A DNA stretch of 64,000 nt from CBDDFQ01 sp965227035 (GTDB lineage: Bacteria > Pseudomonadota > Gammaproteobacteria > Burkholderiales > Burkholderiaceae_C), in the NCBI GenBank assembly GCA_965227035.1, contig OZ245724.1, positions 2,108,001 through 2,172,000 of the forward strand. The letters run 5' to 3'. How positions within the stretch are numbered: the stretch's first letter is position 1; every line of letters begins with the position of its first letter. The translations under genes were made by a program, and so were the position numbers. Below are positions 16,143 through 25,208 of this stretch, piece after piece. Below the pieces are notes generated by a model that saw only the letters and a list, made by a program, of their open reading frames with translations, was not told the origin of the DNA and ran no database searches.

Positions 16143-19100
16143 ATGTCCATTCACGCCGCACTCAATCACGTCACGCATTACACGTACGACAAGCCCATCA
16201 ATCTGGGCCCCCACGTCATACGCCTCCGACCCGCTCCCCACTGCCGCAGCAACATCATTTCGTATTCGCTGAAGGTCGAGCCGTCCAACCATTTCGTCAA
16301 CTGGCAGCAGGATCCGTTCGCCAACTACCTGGCGCGAGTAGTGTTCCCCGAGAAAACCACGCAGCTCAAGGTCACGGTCGATCTGGTCGTGGAAATGTCG
16401 GTCTACAACCCGTTCGACTTCTTTCTCGAACCGCACGCCGAAAAATTCCCTTTCAAGTACACCGAGTCCCAGAAGGACGAACTCGCGCCCTATCTGGTGA
16501 CCGAGCCGATGACGCCGCTTGTCAAGGCCTACGTAGACCGCATCGACAGGAAAGAGAAGCCGACCATCGACTTTCTGGTTGCGCTGAATCAGCAGGTCCA
16601 ATCGGACATTGCCTACCTGATTCGCATGGAGCCGGGCGTTCAGACGCCTGAAGAGACGCTCAAGTCGAAGTCGGGTTCTTGCCGCGATTCCGGCTGGCTG
16701 CTGGTGCAGCTTCTGCGCCATTGCGGACTGGCCGCGCGTTTCGTGTCGGGGTATCTCATCCAACTGGTGCCCGACGTCAAATCCCTCGACGGCCCCAGCG
16801 GCACCACGGTCGATTTCACCGACCTGCACGCTTGGTGTGAAGTGTTCCTGCCAGGCGCCGGCTGGATCGGACTCGACGCCACCTCCGGCTTGATGGCTGG
16901 CGAAGGTCACATCCCGCTCGCCTGCACACCCACGCCATCGAGCGCAGCGCCTATCGAAGGCGTGCTCGACGAGGCTGAAGTCACATTCACCCACCACATG
17001 GCGGTCACCCGCATGTACGAATCGCCGCGGGTGACCAAGCCTTACGACGACGAACAGTGGGCCAAGGTTCTTGCTCTTGGCGAGGCAGTCGACAAAGAGT
17101 TGATCGAAGGCGACGTTCGCCTGACCATGGGTGGAGAACCCACCTTCGTGTCGGTGGACGATCGCGACGGCGCGGAGTGGAATACCGAAGCGCTCGGACC
17201 TACGAAACGTGGTCTTGCTACCGAGCTGGTTCACAAGCTGCGTGCCGAGTATGGCCACGGCGGTTTTCTGCATTTCGGTCAGGGCAAGTGGTATCCCGGC
17301 GAGCAACTGCCCCGCTGGGCGCTGAACATCTACTGGCGTGTCGACGGTCAGTCGTGCTGGAAAGATCCATCGCTGTTCGCCGACGAGCGCGAGGCTTTGC
17401 AATACACAAGCGAAGACGCGAAACGCTTTACAGACACTCTCGCGGGCAAGCTCGGCTTGTCGACCCAGTTCATCGAGCCGGGCTATGAAGACGTCTTCTA
17501 TTACCTCTGGCGCGAACGCCGCCTGCCGGTGAACGTCGACCCCTTCGATTCCCGCCTCGACGACGAGCTCGAACGTGTTCGCCTCCGCCGCGTGTTCACG
17601 CAAAAGCTCGATTCCGTGGTCGGCTACGTGCTGCCCCTGATGGCTCCCACCGAAGGCGCTGCCGCACTGCGCGGCCCCGTCTGGTCGACTGGCCCCTGGT
17701 TCGTTCGCGACGAACGCATGTATTTGATTCCTGGCGATTCGCCGATGGGCTATCGCTTGCCGCTGGATTCGCTTCCGTGGGTGACCAAGGCCGACTACCC
17801 CTATGTGGTCGAGCAGGATCCAAGCGCACCGCGCGGATCTCTGCCTACCTCGGCCGAAATGCACGCCCGTTATTCGGTGCCCTACATGGCGGGTGCTCCG
17901 GTGCAACGCGAGGCCCTGCGGGTATCGCAAGATTCACGCGGAAGCGTCGATGGCAACGCTGCCTTCGGAAAAGCAGGTGAAGCCGCCCGCACCGGCGTCG
18001 GCGCGAATGCGACCAAACCTGGCCAGCCGGAGCCGAACAACATTTCTCGCTCGCCGAACAAGTTCGAATCGGCCAGCTGGATCACGCGTACCGCTATTTG
18101 CGTCGAAGCACGCGATCCGCGCCGCGCCAATGGCCCGGCCGCCGAATCGAAGGGCGTCAAGAGCGGCATGCTGTATGTGTTCATGCCGCCGCTGGCGCGT
18201 CTGGAAGACTATCTCGACCTGCTGGCCGCTATCGAAGCCACGGCAAAAGATCTGGGCGTGAAGATCGTGCTCGAAGGCTATCCGCCGCCGCGCGATCCGC
18301 GTCTGAAGCTGCTGGCCGTGACGCCGGATCCGGGCGTGATCGAGGTGAACATTCATCCGGCGACGAATTGGGATCAGCTGGTGTCGCACACCGAGTTTCT
18401 GTACAAGGCCGCGTTCGAAACCCGTCTGACCGCAGAGAAGTTCATGACCGATGGACGCCACACCGGAACCGGCGGCGGCAACCATTTCGTCATGGGTGGC
18501 GCAACGCCTGCCGACAGCCCGTTCCTGCGCAAGCCGGAAATGCTCGCGAGCCTGCTTCTGTACTGGCACAACCATCCATCACTGAGCTATCTGTTCAGCG
18601 GCATGTTCATCGGGCCGACTAGCCAGGCGCCGCGTGTGGACGAAGCACGCAACGACCAGCTCTACGAGCTCGAAATCGCACTGCGAGAAATTGCACGCAA
18701 CCGAGAGATCTACGGGCAGGACATGCCGCCATGGCTGGTCGATCGTTCGCTGCGAAACATTCTGGTCGACGTGACCGGCAACACGCACCGGAGCGAGTTC
18801 TGCATCGACAAGCTTTATTCGCCCGATTCCGCGACCGGCCGACTCGGTCTGCTGGAGCTTCGCGCTTTCGAAATGCCGCCTCATGCTCGCATGAGCATCG
18901 CGCAGCAATTGCTGTTGCGAGCTCTGGTCGCGCGCTTCTGGAAAGAACCGTACAAGGCTCCGGCAACCCGTTGGGGCACCGAATTGCACGACCGATTCCT
19001 GTTGCCCACTTTCGTGAAGATGGACTTCAACGATGTGATGGCGGAAATGCGCGACGCGGGTTATGCCTTCGACGACAGTTGGTTCGCGCCGCACCTGGAA

Positions 19101-19685
19101 TTCCGGTTCCCGCTGCTGGGCGAAGTGCAGGTGCAAAGCATCGAGATGAGCCTTCGCAACGCGCTCGAACCGTGGCACGTCATGGGCGAAGAAGGATCGG
19201 CGGGCGGCATGGTTCGCTACGTCGATTCGTCGCTGGAGCGCGTGGAAGTTCGCGTGACCGGCCTGAACGAAAGCCGCTACGTCATCACCTGCAACGGCGA
19301 GCCGCTGCCACTGCAATCGACAGGCGTGAAAGGCGAGTACGTCGCCGGGGTGCGCTACAAGGCGTGGAACCCACCTTCTGCGCTGCATCCTTCGATCGGC
19401 GTCGATGCGCCGCTCACCTTCGACATCGTCGATACCTGGATGAAGCGTTCGCTGGGCGGATGCCAGTACCACGTGGCTCATCCGGGCGGTCGCAACTACG
19501 TGACCTTCCCGGTGAACGCCTACGAAGCGGAAAGCCGCCGACTCGCACGCTTCTCGCGTCTGGGCCACACGCCGGGCAAGATCGAGGTGCCGCCAGCCAG
19601 CATCGACGTCCCGGGAAGCAAAGAATTCCCGTTTAGCCTGGATTTGCGTCGTGCGAAGACCGCCGTGGGCAAGCCGATCAAGTAA
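16143..19685 (+). CDS. Large transglutaminase-like protein with DUF2126 region
   Basis: An 1180-residue cytoplasmic protein. Residues 1-100 are the bacterial transglutaminase N-terminal beta domain. The papain-fold core has a complete triad: Cys180 (GSCRD), His229 (LHAWCEV) and Asp245 (GLDATSG). The remaining 900 residues are the DUF2126 region, which contains glutamine-synthetase-like motifs such as GGEPTFVSVDDRDG and GTGGGNHFVMGG. It heads a three-gene plus-strand cluster with an ATP-grasp/alpha-E protein and a second transglutaminase. Comparative work by others proposed that such sets form or hydrolyse isopeptide or gamma-glutamyl-type links; no substrate is established to my knowledge. 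TAGAAG lies 6 nt before the ATG. Confidence 0.88.
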   Translation: MSIHAALNHVTHYTYDKPINLGPHVIRLRPAPHCRSNIISYSLKVEPSNHFVNWQQDPFANYLARVVFPEKTTQLKVTVDLVVEMSVYNPFDFFLEPHAEKFPFKYTESQKDELAPYLVTEPMTPLVKAYVDRIDRKEKPTIDFLVALNQQVQSDIAYLIRMEPGVQTPEETLKSKSGSCRDSGWLLVQLLRHCGLAARFVSGYLIQLVPDVKSLDGPSGTTVDFTDLHAWCEVFLPGAGWIGLDATSGLMAGEGHIPLACTPTPSSAAPIEGVLDEAEVTFTHHMAVTRMYESPRVTKPYDDEQWAKVLALGEAVDKELIEGDVRLTMGGEPTFVSVDDRDGAEWNTEALGPTKRGLATELVHKLRAEYGHGGFLHFGQGKWYPGEQLPRWALNIYWRVDGQSCWKDPSLFADEREALQYTSEDAKRFTDTLAGKLGLSTQFIEPGYEDVFYYLWRERRLPVNVDPFDSRLDDELERVRLRRVFTQKLDSVVGYVLPLMAPTEGAAALRGPVWSTGPWFVRDERMYLIPGDSPMGYRLPLDSLPWVTKADYPYVVEQDPSAPRGSLPTSAEMHARYSVPYMAGAPVQREALRVSQDSRGSVDGNAAFGKAGEAARTGVGANATKPGQPEPNNISRSPNKFESASWITRTAICVEARDPRRANGPAAESKGVKSGMLYVFMPPLARLEDYLDLLAAIEATAKDLGVKIVLEGYPPPRDPRLKLLAVTPDPGVIEVNIHPATNWDQLVSHTEFLYKAAFETRLTAEKFMTDGRHTGTGGGNHFVMGGATPADSPFLRKPEMLASLLLYWHNHPSLSYLFSGMFIGPTSQAPRVDEARNDQLYELEIALREIARNREIYGQDMPPWLVDRSLRNILVDVTGNTHRSEFCIDKLYSPDSATGRLGLLELRAFEMPPHARMSIAQQLLLRALVARFWKEPYKAPATRWGTELHDRFLLPTFVKMDFNDVMAEMRDAGYAFDDSWFAPHLEFRFPLLGEVQVQSIEMSLRNALEPWHVMGEEGSAGGMVRYVDSSLERVEVRVTGLNESRYVITCNGEPLPLQSTGVKGEYVAGVRYKAWNPPSALHPSIGVDAPLTFDIVDTWMKRSLGGCQYHVAHPGGRNYVTFPVNAYEAESRRLARFSRLGHTPGKIEVPPASIDVPGSKEFPFSLDLRRAKTAVGKPIK

Positions 19686-19714
19686 ACGCGACCGTAAGCG
19701 TTATATAAACACCG

Positions 19715-22342
19715 GTGGATAAAAAAAATAGCTCCCTTTTCCCGGCCGATGTACCTGAGGCCGCAACCGATCTCGCGGCTGCGCTAGCCCCGCCCGCCGA
19801 CGCGGGCCATTTCGACGAGCTTCGCGGCGTGCAAAAAGCGGTCACAGAAGCGGATCCCGAGACCGTCGAAGAGACGCCCGCCGACATCAAATCGGAGCCC
19901 GGCCTTTCCCCGCAATGGGCGCAGTTCTTCTCCCATCTGGGCGTCGACGGATTCAGCGATCTCGATCGCCGCACAGCCAATCTGGAACGCCAGATTCGCG
20001 ACAACGGCGTCACCTACAACGTGTATGCAGACAGCGGCGGGCCGCAGCGCCCCTGGTCGCTCGATCTTTTTCCGCTGATCATCTCGCCCGAGGAATGGAC
20101 CCAGATCGAGGCCGGTGTGCAGCAGCGCACCCGCGTGCTCGATCATGTGATGGCCGATGTTTACGGCGACCAGAATCTCCTGTCGGAAGGTTTGCTGCCG
20201 CCGGCACTGGTGCAAGGTCACCCCGGTTATTTGCGCTGCATGAAGGGATCGAAACCGGCGGGTGACACTCACCTGCACATCGCGGCTTTCGATCTGGCGC
20301 GCGGCGTAGACGGCAACTGGTGGGTGGTTTCGCAGCGAACCCAGGCGCCATCGGGTCTGGGTTATCTGCTCGAAAACCGCCTGGCTATTTCCCGGATTTT
20401 TCCTCAAGCCTTCGAGTCGATGCAGGTGCAGCGGTTGGCCGCAACTTATCGCGCGCTCATCGACGGCATGAAGTCGATGAGCCCCGCTGGCGCCGATTCG
20501 CACATTGCGCTGCTCACGCCCGGCCCGTACAACGAAACCTATTTCGAGCACGCGTACCTTGCGCGATACCTCGGGCTGACGCTTGTCGAAGGCAGCGATC
20601 TGACGGTTCGCGATGAACACGTCTACCTGAAAACGCTCAAGGGACTCGAGCCGGTTCATGGGTTGCTCAAGCGCCTGGACGATCAGTTCCTCGACCCGCT
20701 GGAACTCAAGCCCGACTCGACGCTCGGCGTGCCGGGCCTGCTCCAGGCCATCCGCGCGGGCAACGTGCTGGTCGCGAATTCGCCCGGATCTGCTTTCCTC
20801 GAATCGACTGCATTGCTCGGATTCCTGCCCGCGCTTTCTCGCCATCTGCTTGGCGAAGAACTGATGCTTCCCTCGCTGCCCACCTGGTGGTGCGGCGAAC
20901 GCGCTGCCATGGAAGAAGTGCTTCCGATGCTTTCCGAATGCGTGATCAAACCGACTTATCCCGGCTCGGCATCGCACGGATCGTTCGATGCGGTGCTGGG
21001 AAATTCGCTGTCCCGCCGGGGACTCGACGAATGGGCCGGCCGCATCATGCGTCAGGGTGACGAGCACACGATCCAGTCATACCTTCCGATGTCGCAGATG
21101 CCCACCTGGGAGAACCAGCGGATCGCACCGCGCTCCGTGATGCTGCGTGTGTTCGCGGTCTCGAACGGTCCGCAATCGTGGCAAGTGCTACCCAGCGGAC
21201 TCGCCCGAATAGCCACGGCCGACGAAGAAATTGCCTCGATGCAGCGCGGCGGAAGCAGTGCCGACGTCTGGGTTCTCACCAACGGCGAAGTCGACAAGAC
21301 CACCCTGCTTCCCCAGCGTCTGTCGCCGGAATCGGTGGCGCATCGCAAGCGCGTGGTCACGAGTCGCGCGGCGGAAAATCTGTTCTGGCTCGGGCGCTAC
21401 ACCGAGCGAACCGAAAACACGATTCGCCTCGCACGCATCACGCTCGAATGCCTGAACGGCGAAGACCAGTCCTCGCACGGCCTGCTGTCGTGGATAGACG
21501 AAATGGCGAACGCGAATGCATTGGTATTGCCCGACGTTCCCTCCGCCCTGCAAGCCCGCCGCGTGTTCGAGCGCAGCCTGATTGCCGGACTCGGCGATGT
21601 CGAAGTCGCCACCAGCGTGGGCTACAACCTGCGCGCCTTGATGGACTCCGCCTCCGCAGTGCGCGAGCGCCTGTCGCAGGAACAGTGGAACCTGATCGTT
21701 CGCGCAGAGAACGAATTCTTCCTGCGATGCCGGCAGTACACGGAAGACGGCGACTATTCGCCGGTGGAAGCGCTGCGGGTTCTCGAATCGGCCAGCGCGC
21801 ACATGGCTGCGATGACCGGCGCGCAAACCGACCGCATGACGCGCGACGACGGATGGCGACTGCTCAGCATCGGGCGGAACATCGAGCGTCTCGGCTTTTA
21901 CGCATCGGCGCTGTCGGGTGCGTTTGAAACCGGAACCATCAATGAAGACGGTGGATTCGAGGCCGTTATTGCGCTGTTCGACAGCACGATCACTTTTCAT
22001 GCGCAGTACCAACAGCGCCGCGATGTGGCTGCGTTGCTCGACTTGCTGGTGCTCGACGGCGACAACCCGCGATCGCTGGCATGGGTCGCGCAAACATTGC
22101 GCGGACGCATCGCCAAGCTCGCAGGATCGGCCCCCGGAGAATTCGATGGCATTGCGAAATCAGTGCCGGATCCGGCGAGTTGGTCGCTGGTGCAGATGTG
22201 CACTGCCGACGACGAGGGCAAGTATTCGCTGCTGATCGATCTGCTCGACAAGTGCACCGCCGCCACCTACGAGTTGTCGGACCTGATCAGCTCTCAGTAT
22301 TTCACCCACTCGCGCGCCGACGGCCAAACGCTGGGAGCCTGA
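19715..22342 (+). CDS. Circularly permuted ATP-grasp protein fused to alpha-E domain
   Basis: An 875-residue fusion. Residues 50 to about 540 are the circularly permuted type 2 ATP-grasp domain, with GPYNETYFEHAYLARYLG, GVPGLLQAIRAGNVLVANSPGS and VIKPTYPGSASHGSF as visible conserved blocks. From about residue 548 (ENLFWLGRYTERTENTIRLAR) to the end is the helical alpha-E domain. In many genomes these are two separate proteins. ATP-grasp enzymes ligate a carboxylate to an amine through an acyl phosphate, so amide bond formation is expected; the substrate is unknown. The start is a GTG with no clear Shine-Dalgarno, 29 nt after the preceding stop. The TGA is 1 nt before the next ATG. Confidence 0.87.
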   Translation: MDKKNSSLFPADVPEAATDLAAALAPPADAGHFDELRGVQKAVTEADPETVEETPADIKSEPGLSPQWAQFFSHLGVDGFSDLDRRTANLERQIRDNGVTYNVYADSGGPQRPWSLDLFPLIISPEEWTQIEAGVQQRTRVLDHVMADVYGDQNLLSEGLLPPALVQGHPGYLRCMKGSKPAGDTHLHIAAFDLARGVDGNWWVVSQRTQAPSGLGYLLENRLAISRIFPQAFESMQVQRLAATYRALIDGMKSMSPAGADSHIALLTPGPYNETYFEHAYLARYLGLTLVEGSDLTVRDEHVYLKTLKGLEPVHGLLKRLDDQFLDPLELKPDSTLGVPGLLQAIRAGNVLVANSPGSAFLESTALLGFLPALSRHLLGEELMLPSLPTWWCGERAAMEEVLPMLSECVIKPTYPGSASHGSFDAVLGNSLSRRGLDEWAGRIMRQGDEHTIQSYLPMSQMPTWENQRIAPRSVMLRVFAVSNGPQSWQVLPSGLARIATADEEIASMQRGGSSADVWVLTNGEVDKTTLLPQRLSPESVAHRKRVVTSRAAENLFWLGRYTERTENTIRLARITLECLNGEDQSSHGLLSWIDEMANANALVLPDVPSALQARRVFERSLIAGLGDVEVATSVGYNLRALMDSASAVRERLSQEQWNLIVRAENEFFLRCRQYTEDGDYSPVEALRVLESASAHMAAMTGAQTDRMTRDDGWRLLSIGRNIERLGFYASALSGAFETGTINEDGGFEAVIALFDSTITFHAQYQQRRDVAALLDLLVLDGDNPRSLAWVAQTLRGRIAKLAGSAPGEFDGIAKSVPDPASWSLVQMCTADDEGKYSLLIDLLDKCTAATYELSDLISSQYFTHSRADGQTLGA

Positions 22343-22343
22343 C

Positions 22344-23273
22344 ATGTTGCTTCAGGTCACTCACGAAACCCGCTATGAATACGTGCCGACGGTCGAGACC
22401 GCTCAGCACATGCTTCATTTGAAGCCGCGTCAGACATCGACGCAAAAGTTGCTCGAGTACGAGCTCGACATATCGCCAGAGCCGAGCGTGCAGAGCGACA
22501 CGATCGACGTCTACAACAACACCCGCACTTTCTTCTCGCTGCAGGGCGTGCACAACGAACTCGTCGTCACTGCGCGCAGCATCGTCGAGACCCGCGATCC
22601 GCCACTGCTATCGAGCCTCGGCTCTGCGGCAGTCGGGGCGGCATCGGTCTCGTGGGAGTCGGTGCGCGAACATTTCAGATATCACAAGGGCACCGCCTAC
22701 GATCCCGCCGCCGAGTTCGTTTTCGCGTCTCCCTACGTTCCGCGTCACGCCGACTTCATGGCGTACGCCCGTCCGAGTTTCGCAACAGGCGTTCCCCTTC
22801 TCATGGCCGCCCACGATTTGATGGAACGGATCCACACCGACTTCGACTACGACACCGAGAGCACCGAGGTGAACACCCCGACGCTCGAAGCCCTCGCGCT
22901 CCGGAAAGGTGTCTGCCAGGATTTCGCGCACATCATGGTGGCTTGCTTCCGCTCGATGGGACTGCCAGCCCGATACGTCAGTGGCTATCTGCTGACCCAC
23001 CCTGCTCCCGGCCAGCCACGACTCGTCGGCGCCGACGCATCGCATGCATGGGCTTCCATCTATGTACCCGGCCTGCCCAACGGAGGCTGGTGCGATTTCG
23101 ATCCCACGAACAACCGCACTCCCGGCGAAGACTACGTTTTCCTCGCGACCGGACGCGATTTCTCCGACGTGTCGCCGCTTCGTGGCGTCATCCACGGCGG
23201 GCGGAATCACACGCTGCACGTGGGCGTTACAGTGGAGCCGATTTCCGAGGCGGAGGCTGAACCTGTCGCCTGA
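22344..23273 (+). CDS. Transglutaminase-like cysteine peptidase family protein
   Basis: A 309-residue protein with the transglutaminase N-terminal beta domain (1-85) and a papain-fold core. The triad is intact: Cys191 in KGVCQDFAH, His234 in SHAWASIYV and Asp253 in CDFDPTNN. No signal peptide is seen, so it should act in the cytoplasm. Proteins of this kind are predicted amidases or peptidases rather than crosslinking enzymes. It directly follows the ATP-grasp/alpha-E gene and is probably co-translated with it. The reverse reaction of an ATP-grasp ligase, that is removal of an added residue, is a reasonable but unproved role. Confidence 0.86.
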   Translation: MLLQVTHETRYEYVPTVETAQHMLHLKPRQTSTQKLLEYELDISPEPSVQSDTIDVYNNTRTFFSLQGVHNELVVTARSIVETRDPPLLSSLGSAAVGAASVSWESVREHFRYHKGTAYDPAAEFVFASPYVPRHADFMAYARPSFATGVPLLMAAHDLMERIHTDFDYDTESTEVNTPTLEALALRKGVCQDFAHIMVACFRSMGLPARYVSGYLLTHPAPGQPRLVGADASHAWASIYVPGLPNGGWCDFDPTNNRTPGEDYVFLATGRDFSDVSPLRGVIHGGRNHTLHVGVTVEPISEAEAEPVA

Positions 23274-23305
23274 ATCAACTAAAAATCTAATCGAAGGATC
23301 ATCCA

Positions 23306-23773
23306 ATGAGCGTTTACAACACACTGCAAGAGCTTGGCATTTCATTGCCCGCAGTCGCGACTCCCGCTGCCGCCTACGTGCCGTTCGTCCAGACCGGCAA
23401 GCTGGTTTTCATCAGCGGCCACATCGCACGCAAAGACGGCAAGCCGTGGGTCGGTCAGTTCGGCAAGGGCATGACCACCGAGGAAGGTCGTACTGCCGCT
23501 CGATTCATCGCGATCGATCTTCTCGGAACCCTTGAAGCGGCAGCTCGCGCGGCAGGCACCGACCTGAACGGTGTGAAGCGCATCGTGAAAGTCATGAGCC
23601 TCGTGAATTCGACCAGCGAGTTCACCGAGCAGCATCTGGTCACCAACGGCGCCAGCGAACTCTTCGCGCAGGTCTTCGGCGACAAGGGATCGCATGCACG
23701 CAGCGCGTTCGGGGTGGCGCAGATTCCGTTCGGCGCCTGCGTGGAGATTGAACTGATCGCGGAACTGGCGTAA
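23306..23773 (+). CDS. RidA/YjgF/UK114 family protein
   Basis: A 155-residue member of the Rid superfamily, in the longer YjgH/RutC-like subgroup, with the conserved core GKLVFISGHIARKDGKPWVGQFG and C-terminal ARSAFGVAQIPFGACVEIELIAEL. Archetypal RidA hydrolyses reactive enamine/imine intermediates released by PLP enzymes; this subgroup is less well defined. AAGGA stands 8 nt before the ATG. It lies 32 nt after the transglutaminase gene and may be part of the same transcript. A long hairpin follows its stop. Confidence 0.85.
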   Translation: MSVYNTLQELGISLPAVATPAAAYVPFVQTGKLVFISGHIARKDGKPWVGQFGKGMTTEEGRTAARFIAIDLLGTLEAAARAAGTDLNGVKRIVKVMSLVNSTSEFTEQHLVTNGASELFAQVFGDKGSHARSAFGVAQIPFGACVEIELIAELA

Positions 23774-23788
23774 GACCTTGGCGAGGAT

Positions 23789-23814
23789 GTGAACTTCTTT
23801 TGGAAGAGGTTCAC
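23789..23814 (+). terminator. Stem-loop after ridA, possible terminator
   Basis: GTGAACTTCTT and AAGAGGTTCAC form an 11-bp stem (one G-T pair) around a TTGG loop, 15 nt after the ridA stop. There is no U-run after it, so it is at best a weak or Rho-assisted terminator, or a 3'-end stabiliser. Confidence 0.4.
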
Positions 23815-23861
23815 TTAAGGGGCGTAATTCACTCGACGCATCGAACGATGCCCCTTTCCCG

Positions 23862-25208
23862 ATGCCATCCGCCCAAATCAGCCCCCTCGCAAATTCGAGC
23901 CTGGGGCAAAACATTCCCGCTTACGCCCGGCAAGATTCCACAACCTCGGTCGGAAACGCGTCGAATCCGAACGCATCGCGATCGATACTCCCGACAGACA
24001 TTTCCGACCTGCTGAAACACAGCGGCGCGTCACACGAGACCGAACGCAAGGTTTCCGATCTCGCGGCGGCGCTCATGCAAGCGAAGGACTACGAAAACCT
24101 CGGCGAGGACCCCCACACCGCAAACGACCCTTTCAGTCAGCTGATCAGGCAACCCATCGACTGGTCAGACGTACAAACGTATTTAGGACAGCTCCTGGGC
24201 GATGAGAATGCGACAGCACTGGCGCCGAAATTCAAATCGCTCGTGGAACTTGCTTCACCGCTCTCGTGGCAATCGTTCCCCATCAAGAGCCAGTTGACAA
24301 ATGTGCAAATGGGCCAAGCCGAGAGCTGGTCGGCAGAAGTGATCGAACCGCTGCTTCGCTCGCACAATCTCGTCGGCGCCGACTTGCGTAACGCACCCCT
24401 GAAACACGTCGACGCGAGCAATCTGAACTTCTCGGCGGCAGACCTTTCAGGCGCCGATCTGCGCGGTGCGCGCCTGGACAAGTCCAACTTCAATGGCGCC
24501 AAGTTCAGCGGAACTCATTGCGTTGGACCTTTGGTGAGTCAGTACGATGCGTTGCACAAGAATTCCGATTCGTTTCTTGGCCTGTTGCACCCATTGACCG
24601 AAGCATTTGCGTCATCGGATCAACTCATGAAGACCCCTGCTGCACGCGCCGATTTCGAGAAAGGGCCGCTTCGCGCCTACGCTGAGGCGTGCAAGTCGAA
24701 TCTGCTTCCAAACGACATCAGCCCGCAGGCAGCAGACTTACTGGCGGAGAGTCTCATTACGCGATCCACCCAGCCGAACTGGGTAGGCGATCACCAGGAT
24801 CTCATCAGCCAGCTACTCCACAATGCCGATCGAATTGGCCTGGATCCCAATCTGCGCAAGAGTCTCAAAGAACACATCTACGCCGACCCGAAGGTCAAAC
24901 CTTTGCTCGACGTTCTGCGCAACGAAGAGGACTGGGAAAATCATCTGATCGGAGTGGATCCTGCCACCGGAGAAGCAGGCGCGGTGCCGGCAGCCGCTTA
25001 CGAAGAAGTTCAGGACAAACTGAAGAAGACACCCACCTTCACGCCCGAGATGCTGCAGACCATCATCGGCATGGCTGCCTGGGCGGTGGGCTTTGCTATC
25101 AGCTACAGCATCAGCTACCGCGGAATGATGGGCGAGATGATGAAATTCTTCAACAAGCCCAACACCAAGATCAACCTTCCTGGATTCGGGTCACACGGCT
25201 CGGCTTGA
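23862..25208 (+). CDS. Unrecognised pentapeptide-repeat protein with C-terminal membrane segment
   Basis: A 448-residue protein that I do not recognise as a named family. Residues 1-45 are rich in Ser, Asn, Ala and Gln and look disordered. Residues 46-165 are helical and charged. Residues 168-217 form about ten pentapeptide repeats of the A(D/N)LXX type (VGADLRNAPL, SAADLSGADLRGARL). A helical region follows, then one strong membrane segment at about 400-419 (IIGMAAWAVGFAISYSISY) and a short tail. There is no signal peptide. The layout resembles type III effectors with pentapeptide repeats more than the Qnr gyrase-protection proteins. Its last 38 nt overlap the 3' end of parC, and the ATG lacks a Shine-Dalgarno. 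Confidence 0.68.
   Translation: MPSAQISPLANSSLGQNIPAYARQDSTTSVGNASNPNASRSILPTDISDLLKHSGASHETERKVSDLAAALMQAKDYENLGEDPHTANDPFSQLIRQPIDWSDVQTYLGQLLGDENATALAPKFKSLVELASPLSWQSFPIKSQLTNVQMGQAESWSAEVIEPLLRSHNLVGADLRNAPLKHVDASNLNFSAADLSGADLRGARLDKSNFNGAKFSGTHCVGPLVSQYDALHKNSDSFLGLLHPLTEAFASSDQLMKTPAARADFEKGPLRAYAEACKSNLLPNDISPQAADLLAESLITRSTQPNWVGDHQDLISQLLHNADRIGLDPNLRKSLKEHIYADPKVKPLLDVLRNEEDWENHLIGVDPATGEAGAVPAAAYEEVQDKLKKTPTFTPEMLQTIIGMAAWAVGFAISYSISYRGMMGEMMKFFNKPNTKINLPGFGSHGSA

Noticed and set aside
24362..24511. Pentapeptide-repeat protein as a Qnr/MfpA-like topoisomerase protector because it lies next to parC
   Set aside because: Only about fifty residues are repeats, far fewer than the long right-handed coil needed for DNA mimicry, and the protein has a membrane helix.
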